Notes: generated by a model from the letters alone, not told the origin. Numbered from the stretch's first letter, positions 7,923 through 21,140 are shown. The stretch: DNA of 64,000 bases from an uncultured Alistipes sp. (GCA_949288735.1 CASELE010000004.1:1-64000); one strand, 5' to 3'. Program-made: numbers and translations.

Positions 7923-10015
7923 AACGCCGCAATCCGATGGGAAAACTGCCGCCGCTCTCCGCGTGCCTGCTCGCGTGCCTGCTCCTCGCCCCGTGGCCGC
8001 TCAGGGCTGCGGCGCAGCAGCCGCCCGTCGCGCGGACGGTCGACATCCGCGAGGTGTCGGTCTGGGGGCGCCGTCCGATGAAGCTCATCGGCACCGAGCG
8101 CACCGACCTCGACTCGTCGGCGCTGCGGCAGAGCATAGCCCTCTCGGTCGCCGACCTGCTCACGCTGCGCACGCCGGTCTTCGTCAAGCAGTACGGCCGG
8201 GCGACCCTCTCGACCGTCTCGGTGCGCGGCACCGGACCGTCGCACACGCAGGTCACCTGGAACGGCATGCGCATCGCCAACCCCATGCTGGGCATGGCCG
8301 ACTTCTCGATGATCCCCTCCCATTTCGTCGACGAGGCGTCGCTCCTCTACGGCTCCTCCTCGCTCCAGGAGACGGGGGGCGGCCTGGGCGGTCTGGTGCG
8401 TCTCGCCACGCGTCCGGCATCCGTCGAGGGGTTCGGGGCCGAGTACGTGCAGGGTGTGGGCATGTTCCGTACCTTCGACGAGTACCTGCGCCTGCTCTGG
8501 GGCGGCCGCCGGTGGCAGCTCTCCACGCGTCTCTTCGTCCAGAGTTCGGCCAACGACTACAGGTACCGCAACCGCGACAAGATGGAGCACGTCTACGACG
8601 AGCAGATGCAGATCGTCGGGTCGTACCATCCGGTCGAGCGCAACGTCAGCGGCTCCTTCACCGACGTGCATCTGTTGCAGGAGGCCTACTGCCGCACGCG
8701 GGGCGGCGACCGCATCGGGCTCAGCGCCTGGTATGTGCACTCCGACCGCGAACTGCCCCTGCTCACGACCGACTACGCCGACGAGACCCGTTTCGAGAAC
8801 CGCCAGCGCGAACGCACCTTCCGCGGCGTGGCCTCGTGGGAGCGCACGCGCGGCGACTACCGTGCGGGAGTGCGGGCCGGCTACGTCCGTTCGTGGCTCG
8901 CCTACGACTACCGGCGCGACCCGGGCAACGGCATCATGACCGCCATGACGCGGTCGCGCAGCCTCGTGAACACCCTCTACGCACAGGCCGACGGCGAGTA
9001 TGCGCCCCACGAGCGGTGGCTCTTCTCGGCGTCGCTCTCGGCCCACCAGCATCTGGTGCGCAGCGCCGACCGCACCGTCCGGCTGCAGGAGGGGGGCAGC
9101 GCGACGGTAGGCTACGACCAGGGACGCATCGAACTCGACGGCTCGCTCTCGGCCAGGTGGCGCCCCACGGGACGGCTGGGGCTCTCGCTCGTGATGCGCG
9201 GGTCGCTCTTCGGGCGGCAGTGGTCGCCCCTCATCCCGGCCCTCTTCGCCGAGTATCTGCTCTCGGAGCGGGGCGAGGTGGTACTCCGCGCCTCGGTCTC
9301 GCGCAACTACCGCTTCCCGACGCTCAACGACCTCTACTTCATGCCGGGCGGCAACCCCGACCTGCGGAGCGAACGCGGCTACGGCTACGAGGCGGGCCTT
9401 TCGTTCGCCGTCGGCCGCGGCCGGCGCTGCACCCTCACCGGGTCGGCCTCGTGGTACGACCAGCGCATCGACGACTGGATACTCTGGCTCCCCACCACCA
9501 AGGGCTTCTTCTCACCCGTCAACGTGAAGCGGGTACATGCCTACGGTACGGAGCTGCAGGCCGACCTGCGGGCCGATCTGGCGCGCGACTGGCGGCTCGT
9601 GCTGCACGGCACCTTCGCCTGGGCCCCATCGGTCAACACGGGCGAGCCCGTGTCGCCGGCCGACCGTTCGGTGGGACGTCAGCTCCCCTACGAGCCGCTC
9701 CTCTCGGCCGCCGTGACGGGGCGTCTGGAGTGGCGCACCTGGAGCTTCGAATACCGCTGGAACTACTACAGCGAGCGCTACACCATGTCGAGCAACGACG
9801 TGACCCTCACGGGGACCCTGCCCGACTACTTCATGAACGGCCTCTCGCTCGGGAAGAGCTTCGGCCTGCCGCGCGTGGAGCTCTCGCTCAGGGGGACGGT
9901 GCAGAACCTCTTCGACGAGGAGTATCTTTCGGTGCTGTCGCACCCCATGCCGGGCATCCACGCCGAGTTCTTCCTCGGCATACGCCCCCGCTGGGGCCGT
10001 GCCGCGGGACGGTAG
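7919..10015 (+). CDS. btuB: BtuB-like TonB-dependent receptor for cobalamin
   Basis: 698 aa. A signal peptide ends near AAAQQ. The plug domain (about residues 40-160) has LSVADLLTLRTPVFVKQYG, LSTVSVRGTGPSHTQVTWNGMRI and ETGGGLGGLVRLATRP, the standard TonB-dependent plug motifs. The remaining about 530 residues are alternating beta-strands of a 22-strand barrel, with PTLNDLYFMPGGNPDLRSERG typical of the late barrel. There is no N-terminal carboxypeptidase-regulatory domain, so it is not of SusC type. It follows the BtuG-like gene with an ATGA overlap and is the last gene of the B12-riboswitch operon. A near-perfect 40-bp palindrome terminator lies 35 nt downstream. The substrate is inferred from the riboswitch and BtuG neighbour. 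Confidence 0.9.
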   Translation: MKRRNPMGKLPPLSACLLACLLLAPWPLRAAAQQPPVARTVDIREVSVWGRRPMKLIGTERTDLDSSALRQSIALSVADLLTLRTPVFVKQYGRATLSTVSVRGTGPSHTQVTWNGMRIANPMLGMADFSMIPSHFVDEASLLYGSSSLQETGGGLGGLVRLATRPASVEGFGAEYVQGVGMFRTFDEYLRLLWGGRRWQLSTRLFVQSSANDYRYRNRDKMEHVYDEQMQIVGSYHPVERNVSGSFTDVHLLQEAYCRTRGGDRIGLSAWYVHSDRELPLLTTDYADETRFENRQRERTFRGVASWERTRGDYRAGVRAGYVRSWLAYDYRRDPGNGIMTAMTRSRSLVNTLYAQADGEYAPHERWLFSASLSAHQHLVRSADRTVRLQEGGSATVGYDQGRIELDGSLSARWRPTGRLGLSLVMRGSLFGRQWSPLIPALFAEYLLSERGEVVLRASVSRNYRFPTLNDLYFMPGGNPDLRSERGYGYEAGLSFAVGRGRRCTLTGSASWYDQRIDDWILWLPTTKGFFSPVNVKRVHAYGTELQADLRADLARDWRLVLHGTFAWAPSVNTGEPVSPADRSVGRQLPYEPLLSAAVTGRLEWRTWSFEYRWNYYSERYTMSSNDVTLTGTLPDYFMNGLSLGKSFGLPRVELSLRGTVQNLFDEEYLSVLSHPMPGIHAEFFLGIRPRWGRAAGR

Positions 10016-10050
10016 GACGTGAAACCCCCGACGGCGGGGCGCTATGCAGC

Positions 10051-10090
10051 GCGAAGGCCGCCGCAGCCCGCGGGCTGCGGCGGCCTTCGC
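10051..10090. terminator. 40-bp perfect palindrome, bidirectional terminator
   Basis: Bases 10051-10070 are exactly complementary in reverse to 10071-10090, giving a 20-bp GC-rich stem with no free loop beyond the turn. It lies between the convergent btuB-like and GT39 genes. There is no marked U-tract, so Rho-independent efficiency is uncertain. Confidence 0.75.
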
Positions 10091-10106
10091 CGTCGGTGCG
10101 GCGGGG

Positions 10107-11714
10107 TCAGGGCTGCGGCGGCCGGGCCGTCCGCACGACGACGTGCGGACCCACCGCGCGGCATTCGTATCCGGCGAGGGCGGCGCCGAGTGCCGGGTCG
10201 TCGTCCAGCCGCCGTTCGGGCAGCAGCAGCACGCCGTCGGCGCAGCGGCCGGCAAGCACCTCCTCGGTCGTAACGGCCTCGACGTCGCACCCCAGATAGA
10301 CGTCCATCGCCTCGGGGCGGTGCATCCTCCATACATAGTAGTGCGTCGTGCCGTCGGCCGCGGCGACCGAGCGGGCCGTGCGGCAGAGGGGACCGTAGCC
10401 GATCTGCTCGTTGAGGCGCGGCAGGGCGAAGCCCCCGACGAAGAGGGCGCAGAAGGTCCCCGCGGCGAGCGTGCGGATCGGGCGCGTCAGTCCCGTGCGG
10501 CGGCGCAGCAGCTCCGCCCCGGCGACGAGACCCGTGAGGGTGAGCAGCGCGGCGGCGGCGATGCAGCGGCCGTCGGCGAGGAAGCCGGTGCCCTCCACGT
10601 GGCGCGGGAGGAGCAGCACGGCCGGCAGGGCCGCCGTCCAGACGAGGGCCGGCAGGGCGATGGCCGCCGCGAACCAGCCGTTGCGGGCGGGGCGGATGCG
10701 CTGCCAGAAGAGAAAGGCGAGGTAGACGATGAAGGGGAAGGCGGGGGCGAGGTAGACGGCGATCTTCGAGCTGAAGGCCGAGAGCATGACGAAGGTGCTC
10801 CCCACGATGCAGAGGAAGAAGCGCTCGAGCGGCGTGATGCGCAGCCGGCGCCGCGCCGCCGCGACGAAGAGGGCGGCCAGCAGCAGCGACCACGGCGCCA
10901 GCGAGTACCAGACCGACACCAGGTAGTACCAGACGGGCTCCTTGTGGTGGAAGGCGTCGACGGCGCGGTCCACGGTCTGGTGGAAGAGCAGGTTGTCGAG
11001 ATATTCGCGTCCCCCCTCCAGCCATACGGCCGTGAACCATAGGGCGCAGCCGCCCAGCAGCACGGCCCACGCCCTCCAGCCCCAGTAGCGGCCGGCGGTG
11101 CGCAGCTGCCGCGCGAAGGCGAGATAGACGAGCGTCGAGACGATCGGCACGAGGAGCCCCACGGGACCTTTGGTGAAGAGGGCGAGGAAGGTGTAGAGCG
11201 GCAGCAGCAGCCGTTCGCGGCGCGCGCTCCCCTCACCCGTGTGGAGCCGCCAGAAGGAGCGCAGCGCGAGGGTGATGAAGAGGCACATGAGCATGTCCAT
11301 GCGCAGCACTACGGCCAGCCCCAGGAAGAGTCCCGAGGTGGCGAGCGCGAAGGCGGCGGCGAGGCGCTGGCCGCGCCCCATCAGCTCGCGTGTCCAGCGG
11401 TCCATCGTGCGCACGAGAAGGAGGGCCGGCACGAGCGAGAAGAGGGCGAGGAATCCCATGCGGTGCTCGCCGAAGAGGAGCTTGCCGGCCATCACGATCC
11501 AGAGGTAGAGGGGCGGCTTGTCGGCGTAGGGCTCGCCCTGGCAGGCGAAGGCGAAGATGTGGCCCTCGGCGAGCGCCTCGTCGGCGATGCTCAGGTAGCG
11601 CAGTTCGTTCGAGGGGGTGTAGTCGCGCAGGAGCATCACCGGCAGCAGGGCCAGCAGGATGAACCATGGCAGGAGGCGCAGGGGATCCCTAAAGATCGGT
11701 TTGGGTCGTTTCAT
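10107..11714 (-). CDS. ArnT/PMT-like glycosyltransferase family 39
   Basis: 535 aa, integral inner-membrane protein with about 12 hydrophobic helices. The first periplasmic loop holds SNELRYLSIADEALAEGH and YADKPPLYLW, matching the catalytic loop of ArnT-like GT39/GT83 enzymes (DExRYAxxA and DKPPL motifs). Such enzymes transfer a sugar from a polyprenyl phosphate to lipid A, core LPS or protein on the periplasmic face. It is the last gene of a four-gene minus-strand cluster with an epimerase, a DPM1-like GT2 and a LAB_N membrane protein, which supports LPS sugar addition. Its start overlaps the LAB_N gene by 26 bp. The sugar is unknown; a uronic acid or aminoarabinose-type donor is plausible. 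Confidence 0.86.
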   Translation of the reverse strand: MKRPKPIFRDPLRLLPWFILLALLPVMLLRDYTPSNELRYLSIADEALAEGHIFAFACQGEPYADKPPLYLWIVMAGKLLFGEHRMGFLALFSLVPALLLVRTMDRWTRELMGRGQRLAAAFALATSGLFLGLAVVLRMDMLMCLFITLALRSFWRLHTGEGSARRERLLLPLYTFLALFTKGPVGLLVPIVSTLVYLAFARQLRTAGRYWGWRAWAVLLGGCALWFTAVWLEGGREYLDNLLFHQTVDRAVDAFHHKEPVWYYLVSVWYSLAPWSLLLAALFVAAARRRLRITPLERFFLCIVGSTFVMLSAFSSKIAVYLAPAFPFIVYLAFLFWQRIRPARNGWFAAAIALPALVWTAALPAVLLLPRHVEGTGFLADGRCIAAAALLTLTGLVAGAELLRRRTGLTRPIRTLAAGTFCALFVGGFALPRLNEQIGYGPLCRTARSVAAADGTTHYYVWRMHRPEAMDVYLGCDVEAVTTEEVLAGRCADGVLLLPERRLDDDPALGAALAGYECRAVGPHVVVRTARPPQP

Positions 11715-12330
11715 GGGCGGGTCTCTTTTTTCCGAGCAGCAGATTGCGTATGTAGGCGACGAACCCGACCGCCTGCCCGAGCACGAGCACGGGGTCGAGA
11801 CGCACGGCGCCGTAGAGGATGATCATGCCCGAGCCGACGAGGCTCATGAGCCAGAATCCGGCCGGCAGGGACGACTCGTGGCGGCGGTAGGAGTAGAACC
11901 ACTGGTAGACGAAACGCAGCGAGAAGACGAGCTGTCCGGCCGAGCCGAAGAGGAGCAGCCCGAAGGGCACCTCCTCGTTGCGGAGGAAGGTCTCGAAGAA
12001 GTGGGCGGCGTGGTGGCCGATGCCGACGGCCGCCGCCACGGGCGTGAGCACCAGGAGCGCCCGCACGACGAGGGGTATGCGGCGCCAGATGCCCTTGGCG
12101 TTGAGGTTCCAGAGATAGATGTAGTAGGAGACGGCCTGGCCGAGCAGTATCGAGAAGTCGTCGCGCAGCCATCCGTAGATGAAGAGCAGGTACGACCCCG
12201 CGATGCTGCATATCCAGAAGGCTGCGGGCGAGACGACGCGGTGGGCCCGCTCCGAGAGGATCCACTGCACGAGGATGCGGGCCGAGAAGAAGCCCTGCGC
12301 CACGAAGCCGATGGCATAGGTCCACCACAT
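11689..12330 (-). CDS. LAB_N domain membrane protein (lipid-A-disaccharide synthase N-terminal-like)
   Basis: 213 aa with about six transmembrane segments. It contains two copies of the LAB_N motif: GFVAQGFFSARILVQWILSE..VSPAAFW at the N-terminus and GSAGQLVFSLRFVYQWFYS..LPAGFW in the second half, followed in each case by GS and a short helix. LAB_N proteins accompany polyprenyl-phosphate glycosyltransferases, and the small multi-helix topology resembles the flippase-like ArnE/F role, but the function is not established here. It lies 3 nt after the DPM1-like gene and overlaps the ArnT-like gene, so it is clearly part of this cluster. Confidence 0.82.
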   Translation of the reverse strand: MWWTYAIGFVAQGFFSARILVQWILSERAHRVVSPAAFWICSIAGSYLLFIYGWLRDDFSILLGQAVSYYIYLWNLNAKGIWRRIPLVVRALLVLTPVAAAVGIGHHAAHFFETFLRNEEVPFGLLLFGSAGQLVFSLRFVYQWFYSYRRHESSLPAGFWLMSLVGSGMIILYGAVRLDPVLVLGQAVGFVAYIRNLLLGKKRPAHETTQTDL

Positions 12331-12333
12331 GGG

Positions 12334-13065
12334 CTACAGGGTCGAGCGGTCGATGCGGTAGTTGATGGCGCGGCGCTTCATCCAGCGGTAGGCGAAGCAG
12401 TCCATGAAGGGCTGCACGAGGCGGTTCCGCAGGTGGAACTTCGACACTCCGGCCGTGCGCGGGAAGTGGCGTACGGGAATCTCGCGGTAGCGGGCCCCCT
12501 CCTGCAGCAGCACGAGGGCCGGCAGGAAGCGGTGCATCCCCTTGAAGAAGGGTATGCGGCGGGCCGTATCGCGCTGCAGCACCTTGAGCGGGCACCCCGT
12601 ATCCGTTGCGCCGTCGTGGGTCATCATGCGGCGGAAGCCGTTGGCGAAGCGCGACTGGAAGCGCTTGAAGGCGCTGTCGCGGCGCCGGGCGCGGATGCCC
12701 GTGACGAGCTGGTACTCGTCGGCGTAGGGCAGCAGCAGTTCGAAGTCCTCGGGCGAGGTCTGCAGGTCGGCGTCGATGTATCCCACCAGGGGCGACTCCG
12801 TGCAGTCGATGCCCGCCTTGATGGCGGCGCTCAGCCCCGCGTTGCGGGCGAAGCCGATGCAGTGGAACCCCTCGTTGCGGGCGCAGAGCTCCTCTATCCG
12901 GCGGCGGCTGTCGTCGGTCGAGCCGTCGTCGACGAAGAGTACGCAGGTGCGGCGCGAGGCGTGGGCGAGGTAGGTGCTGAAGGCCTCCTCGAGTCGGTCG
13001 ATGTTGTCGGCCTCGTTGTATACGGGGACGACGATGGTGAACTGGTATTCCGAGGTTTTGTTCAT
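12334..13065 (-). CDS. DPM1/ArnC-like family 2 glycosyltransferase (polyprenyl-phosphate sugar synthase)
   Basis: 243 aa. The GT2 N-terminus YQFTIVVPVYNEADNIDRL is followed by CVLFVDDGSTDDSRRRIEEL and GLSAAIKAGIDC, then GYIDADLQTSPEDF, which holds the DxD metal motif and the DLQxxPE signature typical of dolichol/undecaprenyl-phosphate sugar synthases. There are no C-terminal membrane helices, so it is a soluble or peripheral enzyme like DPM1 or RgtE. Expected reaction: nucleotide sugar + polyprenyl phosphate to polyprenyl-P-sugar on the cytoplasmic face. It sits 12 nt after the epimerase that could supply the nucleotide sugar and before the ArnT-like transferase that would use the product. 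Confidence 0.88.
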   Translation of the reverse strand: MNKTSEYQFTIVVPVYNEADNIDRLEEAFSTYLAHASRRTCVLFVDDGSTDDSRRRIEELCARNEGFHCIGFARNAGLSAAIKAGIDCTESPLVGYIDADLQTSPEDFELLLPYADEYQLVTGIRARRRDSAFKRFQSRFANGFRRMMTHDGATDTGCPLKVLQRDTARRIPFFKGMHRFLPALVLLQEGARYREIPVRHFPRTAGVSKFHLRNRLVQPFMDCFAYRWMKRRAINYRIDRSTL

Positions 13066-13077
13066 CGTTGTTTCGGG

Positions 13078-14115
13078 TTATCCGCGGAGCGGGTTTTCGG
13101 GCGAGAGGTACCACCGCACGAAGCGGTCGATGCCCCTCTCCAGGGTCGTGCGGGGGGCGTATCCCGTGCGGTGTTCGAGCCGTGCGGTGTCGGCCCAGGT
13201 GCGGGGCACGTCGCCCGCCTGCATGGGAAGCAGTTCGAGCCGTGCGGTGCGGCCCAGCGCTCTCTCGAGGGTGTGGATGAACTCCATGAGCGGTACGGGG
13301 TGGCCGCAGCCGATGTTGTAGAGGGCCGCGGGCACCTCGCCTTCGGGGCTCTCGCCGAGCAGGCGTACGACCCCCTCGACGATGTCGTCCACGAAGGTGA
13401 AGTCGCGCTCCATCTCGCCGCCGTTGAAGACGCGTATCGGTTCGCCGGCGAGAATGGCCCGCGTGAAGAGCATGGGGGCCATGTCCGGCCGTCCCCACGG
13501 TCCGTAGACGGTGAAGAAGCGGAGCCCCGTGAGCGGTATGCGGTAGAGCCGCGCGTAGACGCCGGCGAGGAGCTCGTCGGCGCGCTTGGTGGCGGCGTAG
13601 AGCGATACGGGCTCCTCGACGGGGTCCTCCTCGGCGAAGGGGACCTTCGTGTTGGCGCCGTAGACCGAGCTCGACGAGGCGTAGAGGCAGTGCCTTACCG
13701 GGTGGCGGCGGCAGCACTCGAGCAGCGTGACGAAGCCCAGGATGTTGCTCTCCACATAGGCGTAGGGATTCTCGAGCGAGTAGCGCACGCCGGCCTGCGC
13801 CGCGAGGTGCACCACGGCGTCGAAGCGCTCGCGGGCGAAGAGCGCCTCCATCCCTTCGCGCTCCTCGATACGCTGGCGCACGAAGCGGAAGGGGCGGTGC
13901 GCCGACTCCCGGATGCTCCCCTCGGGGAGGTCGCCGGGCTCCGCGGCGTCGATGCCCAGAGCCCTCAGGCGCGCCAGCTTGAGCCGCACGTCGTAGTAGT
14001 CGTTCAGCGAGTCGATGCCCGCCACCTCGCACCCCCTGTCGGTCAGAAGGCGCGCCACGTGGTAGCCTATGAAGCCTGCCGCACCCGTTACGAGTATCTT
14101 TTTTCCGTTCTCCAT
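13078..14115 (-). CDS. NAD-dependent nucleotide-sugar epimerase, UDP-glucuronate 4-epimerase-like
   Basis: 345 aa, extended SDR fold. Rossmann motif ILVTGAAGFIGYHVA at the N-terminus, VVHLAAQAGVRYSLENP, catalytic SSSVYG and YAATK (the YxxxK pair), then RFFTVYGPWGRPDMAP, which is typical of UDP-glucuronate/galacturonate 4-epimerases. It would give UDP-galacturonate from UDP-glucuronate, though another UDP-hexose is possible. It is the first gene of the minus-strand cluster leading to an ArnT-like transferase. I chose MENGKKILVTG at 14115 because it places the GxxGxxG loop about 10 residues from the start; the frame runs open upstream without further homology. Confidence 0.88.
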   Translation of the reverse strand: MENGKKILVTGAAGFIGYHVARLLTDRGCEVAGIDSLNDYYDVRLKLARLRALGIDAAEPGDLPEGSIRESAHRPFRFVRQRIEEREGMEALFARERFDAVVHLAAQAGVRYSLENPYAYVESNILGFVTLLECCRRHPVRHCLYASSSSVYGANTKVPFAEEDPVEEPVSLYAATKRADELLAGVYARLYRIPLTGLRFFTVYGPWGRPDMAPMLFTRAILAGEPIRVFNGGEMERDFTFVDDIVEGVVRLLGESPEGEVPAALYNIGCGHPVPLMEFIHTLERALGRTARLELLPMQAGDVPRTWADTARLEHRTGYAPRTTLERGIDRFVRWYLSPENPLRG

Positions 14116-14143
14116 TCCTTCCTTTCGGCAAACAAGGCGGACC

Positions 14144-14159
14144 CGGACCCTCCGGTCCG
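14144..14159. terminator. Small hairpin between the ATP synthase operon and the epimerase gene
   Basis: CGGACC-CTCC-GGTCCG forms a 6-bp stem with a 4-nt loop, about 110 nt beyond the atpG stop. There is no U-tract; it may end the atp transcript or merely be a leader hairpin of the epimerase. I see no clear promoter box in 14116-14269. Confidence 0.3.
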
Positions 14160-14269
14160 TTCCGCCGTATCCTTCGCCCTCCTCCGGGCGCGCGTTCCGC
14201 ACGCCCCGCCGGGCTTCCTTTCCGTTGCGTCCCGCCCTCCGCGGCGGCTCCTTTCGTGCCCCTTCCCGG

Positions 14270-15154
14270 TTATTCGGCCGAGGCCTGGGTGATGTCGGCC
14301 AGCTCGGCCGTGATGGCCTGCTGGCGCCGCTTGTTGTAGGTCAGCGTCAGCTCGTCGAGCAGCTCGCGGGCATTGTCCGAGGCGGTCTGCATCGCCACGA
14401 TGCGGGCCGCGTGCTCGGCCGTCGCGCTGTCGAGCAGCGTCTTGTAGAGCTGCACGCGCAGCAGGTAGGGTATCAGCTCGCTCCGCAGCCGTGCGGCGTC
14501 GGGCTCGTAGAGGTAGTTGGCCAGATAGCCCTCGCCGTCCCTCCCGTCCGTCCCGGTCAGGGCGCCGCGCAGCGCCTCGAAGTCGGCCGGCAGGAAGAGT
14601 TCCTCGACCGGCGCCTGGTGTCCCATCGAGTGGAAGTGGTTGTAGACGAGGTAGACCTTCTCGAGTTCGCCCGCCTCCGTGCGGCCGGCCAGCTCGTCGG
14701 CGAGCGCCGCGGCCTCGGCATACCCCGTCGCCGCTGCGTGGTGCAGCCGGTCGCGGAGGTCGTATCCGGCGCGGCGTGCCGCCAGGGTGATCTTTTCGCC
14801 TACGCTCCACACCTCGATCCGGTCGTGCCCCTCGTCGCGGAGACGGCGCACGAGCCGGTCGAGGGCGCGGGCCGCATTGGCGTTGAAGGCGCCGCAGAGC
14901 GAGCCGTCCGACGAGCAGGCCACCACGGCGACCGCGCCCCGCGCCCCCTTCGGTGCGGCGTCGGGCTCCGTTGCGGGGACTTCGGGCAGGGCCGCGGCGA
15001 TGCGGGCCAGCCGCTCGCCGTATTCGGCGAGCGCGGCGGCCGTGCCCTGCACGCGGTGCAGCTTGGCCGAGGCGACGACCTTCATCGCCGAGGTGATTTT
15101 CAGCGTGCTCTGCACCGACGCTATCCGCGCCTTGATCTCCTTGAGCGAAGCCAT
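14270..15154 (-). CDS. atpG: F1 ATP synthase gamma subunit
   Basis: 294 aa. The N-terminal helix MASLKEIKARIASVQSTLKITSAMKVVASAKL is the first half of the central-stalk coiled coil and the most conserved gamma sequence. The C-terminal helix with ARIVAMQTASDNARELLDELTLTYNKRRQQAIT completes it. It rotates inside the alpha3beta3 ring and couples proton flow to catalysis. Last gene of the atp operon, 10 nt after atpA. Confidence 0.96.
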   Translation of the reverse strand: MASLKEIKARIASVQSTLKITSAMKVVASAKLHRVQGTAAALAEYGERLARIAAALPEVPATEPDAAPKGARGAVAVVACSSDGSLCGAFNANAARALDRLVRRLRDEGHDRIEVWSVGEKITLAARRAGYDLRDRLHHAAATGYAEAAALADELAGRTEAGELEKVYLVYNHFHSMGHQAPVEELFLPADFEALRGALTGTDGRDGEGYLANYLYEPDAARLRSELIPYLLRVQLYKTLLDSATAEHAARIVAMQTASDNARELLDELTLTYNKRRQQAITAELADITQASAE

Positions 15155-15164
15155 GGTTCTCCTC

Positions 15165-16745
<1,581 letters not shown>

Positions 16746-16755
16746 CTCGTTGATT

Positions 16756-17310
16756 CTATACGATTCGGTTGGGGTTGCTTCCTAACTTGCGGCGCAGCGT
16801 CGCAAGCTGTGCCGCGAGGCTCGCGTCGATGAGCAGGTCGTCCATCCGGAAGAGGAAGCCGCCGATGAGCTCGGGCCGTACCTCGCCGCGCAGCCGCACG
16901 TCGCTGCCGGTGCGTTCCGAAGCGCGGCGGCGTATGCGCTCGACGATCTCCTCCCCGATGGGGGCCGCCGTGGCGAGCACTGCGTCGCGGATGCGGTGCC
17001 GCTCCCGGTATATGCCGTTCCAGGAGTGGAGCATGAAGGGCAGCAGCTCCTCGCGGCCGTGGCGCAGCACCAGCCCGAGGAAGCCCTCGAGCGAGCGGCA
17101 GAGGGGCCCTCCCGCGAGCCGGTGTACGGCCGCGAGCTTCGCGGCCTGCGGCAGCACGGGCGAGGCGAGGCATTCGCGCAGCGCGGGCTTCTCGCTCCAG
17201 AGTGCGAGGAGCCGCGCGGTCTCTCCGACGAGGAGCTCCTCCTCGCCGTTGTCCGCGGCGAACTCCGCGAGCGCCAGCGCGTAGCGGCGGGCTATCGGTC
17301 CGATGTACAT
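16756..17310 (-). CDS. atpH: F1 ATP synthase delta subunit
   Basis: 184 aa, the usual OSCP/delta length. An N-terminal six-helix bundle ([18 protein letters not shown]) binds the alpha N-termini, and a C-terminal part with [46 protein letters not shown] contains the conserved delta pattern (DPxLIGGxxxRxGDxxxDxSxxxxL). It links F1 to the peripheral stalk. Three bases separate it from atpF and ten from atpA, fitting the operon. Confidence 0.94.
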   Translation of the reverse strand: MYIGPIARRYALALAEFAADNGEEELLVGETARLLALWSEKPALRECLASPVLPQAAKLAAVHRLAGGPLCRSLEGFLGLVLRHGREELLPFMLHSWNGIYRERHRIRDAVLATAAPIGEEIVERIRRRASERTGSDVRLRGEVRPELIGGFLFRMDDLLIDASLAAQLATLRRKLGSNPNRIV

Positions 17311-17313
17311 GGT

Positions 17314-17826
17314 TTAGGCTCCGGTTTGTTGTTCGCGTCGCTGCATCTCGTCGAACATGCGTTCGGCCAGACGCGTCTGCGCCTCTTCGTCGCCGAGCCG
17401 CTCGCGCAGCATCCGCTCGGTGATGGCCACCGAGAGGAGCGCCACCTGGCGGCGGGCATCCTGCAGGATCGTCTCGCGTTCGGCCTCGGCCCGGTCGCGG
17501 GCGGCGGCGAGCAGCCGCGCCCCCTCCTCTTCGGCCTTCGCCTTCGCCTCGCGCACGAGCCGCTCGCGCGTCTCGGCCGCCTCGCGGAGAATCTCCGCGC
17601 GCTGCTTCTCGGCCTCGTCGCGCATCCGGTCGCTTTCGGCGCGGATGCCTTCGAGCCGTCGTTCGGCCTCGCGGGCGGCGTCGAGCGACGAGTCGATGTA
17701 CTCCTTGCGCGAGTCGATGGCCCTGAGAATGGTCGGGAAGCCGTAGCGCGCCAGCAGGACGAAGACGACGGCGAACGCAAGGGTCATCCAGAAGAGCAGT
17801 CCCGCTTCGGGTTGCAAAAGTCCCAT
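17314..17826 (-). CDS. atpF: Fo ATP synthase b subunit
   Basis: 170 aa. One N-terminal membrane helix (AGLLFWMTLAFAVVFVLLARYGFPTIL) is followed by a long, highly charged helix rich in Glu, Arg and Ala (residues about 35-165) that forms the dimeric peripheral stalk. FPTILRAIDSRKEYIDSSLDAAR is typical of b subunits. It lies between atpE and atpH. Confidence 0.95.
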   Translation of the reverse strand: MGLLQPEAGLLFWMTLAFAVVFVLLARYGFPTILRAIDSRKEYIDSSLDAAREAERRLEGIRAESDRMRDEAEKQRAEILREAAETRERLVREAKAKAEEEGARLLAAARDRAEAERETILQDARRQVALLSVAITERMLRERLGDEEAQTRLAERMFDEMQRREQQTGA

Positions 17827-17847
17827 GGTTCGCTCGGTTGGGGCAGG

Positions 17848-19299
<1,452 letters not shown>

Positions 19300-19303
<4 letters not shown>

Positions 19304-19584
19304 CTCCTGTTCGTCTCCTTTTTCTCCTGCGCCTCCGTCCCCTGCGTTTCGGCGCAGAGCTCCACCTCGTTGCGGCAGACGCGTACGAAGCCGCGGCGGA
19401 TGGCGATGCGCCGCTCGCTGCCGTCGGGCAGCTCGTAGGCTACCTCGCCGGCCGTGAGACCCGCGACGAGCGGGGCGTGGTCCGTGAGCAGGGTGAAGGA
19501 GCTCACCTCGCCCGGCAGCGTGATACGTGCGGTCTCGGTCTTCTCCACGACCCCTTCGGGCGATACGATCGTAAGGCGCAGCAT
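19300..19584 (-). CDS. atpC: F1 ATP synthase epsilon subunit, short form
   Basis: 94 aa. It contains only the N-terminal beta-sandwich (LTIVSPEGVVEKTETARITLPGEVSSFTLLTDHAPLVAGLTAGEV), which binds gamma and the c-ring. The C-terminal two-helix domain, which acts as the inhibitory ratchet in E. coli, is missing; the tail is a short charged QGTEAQEKKETNRR. A short epsilon is usual in Bacteroidota. It follows atpD by 17 nt and overlaps the atpB start. Confidence 0.93.
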
Positions 19585-19601
19585 GGCGTGTGCGGTTGGG
19601 T

Positions 19602-21137
<1,536 letters not shown>

Positions 21138-21140
21138 TTA

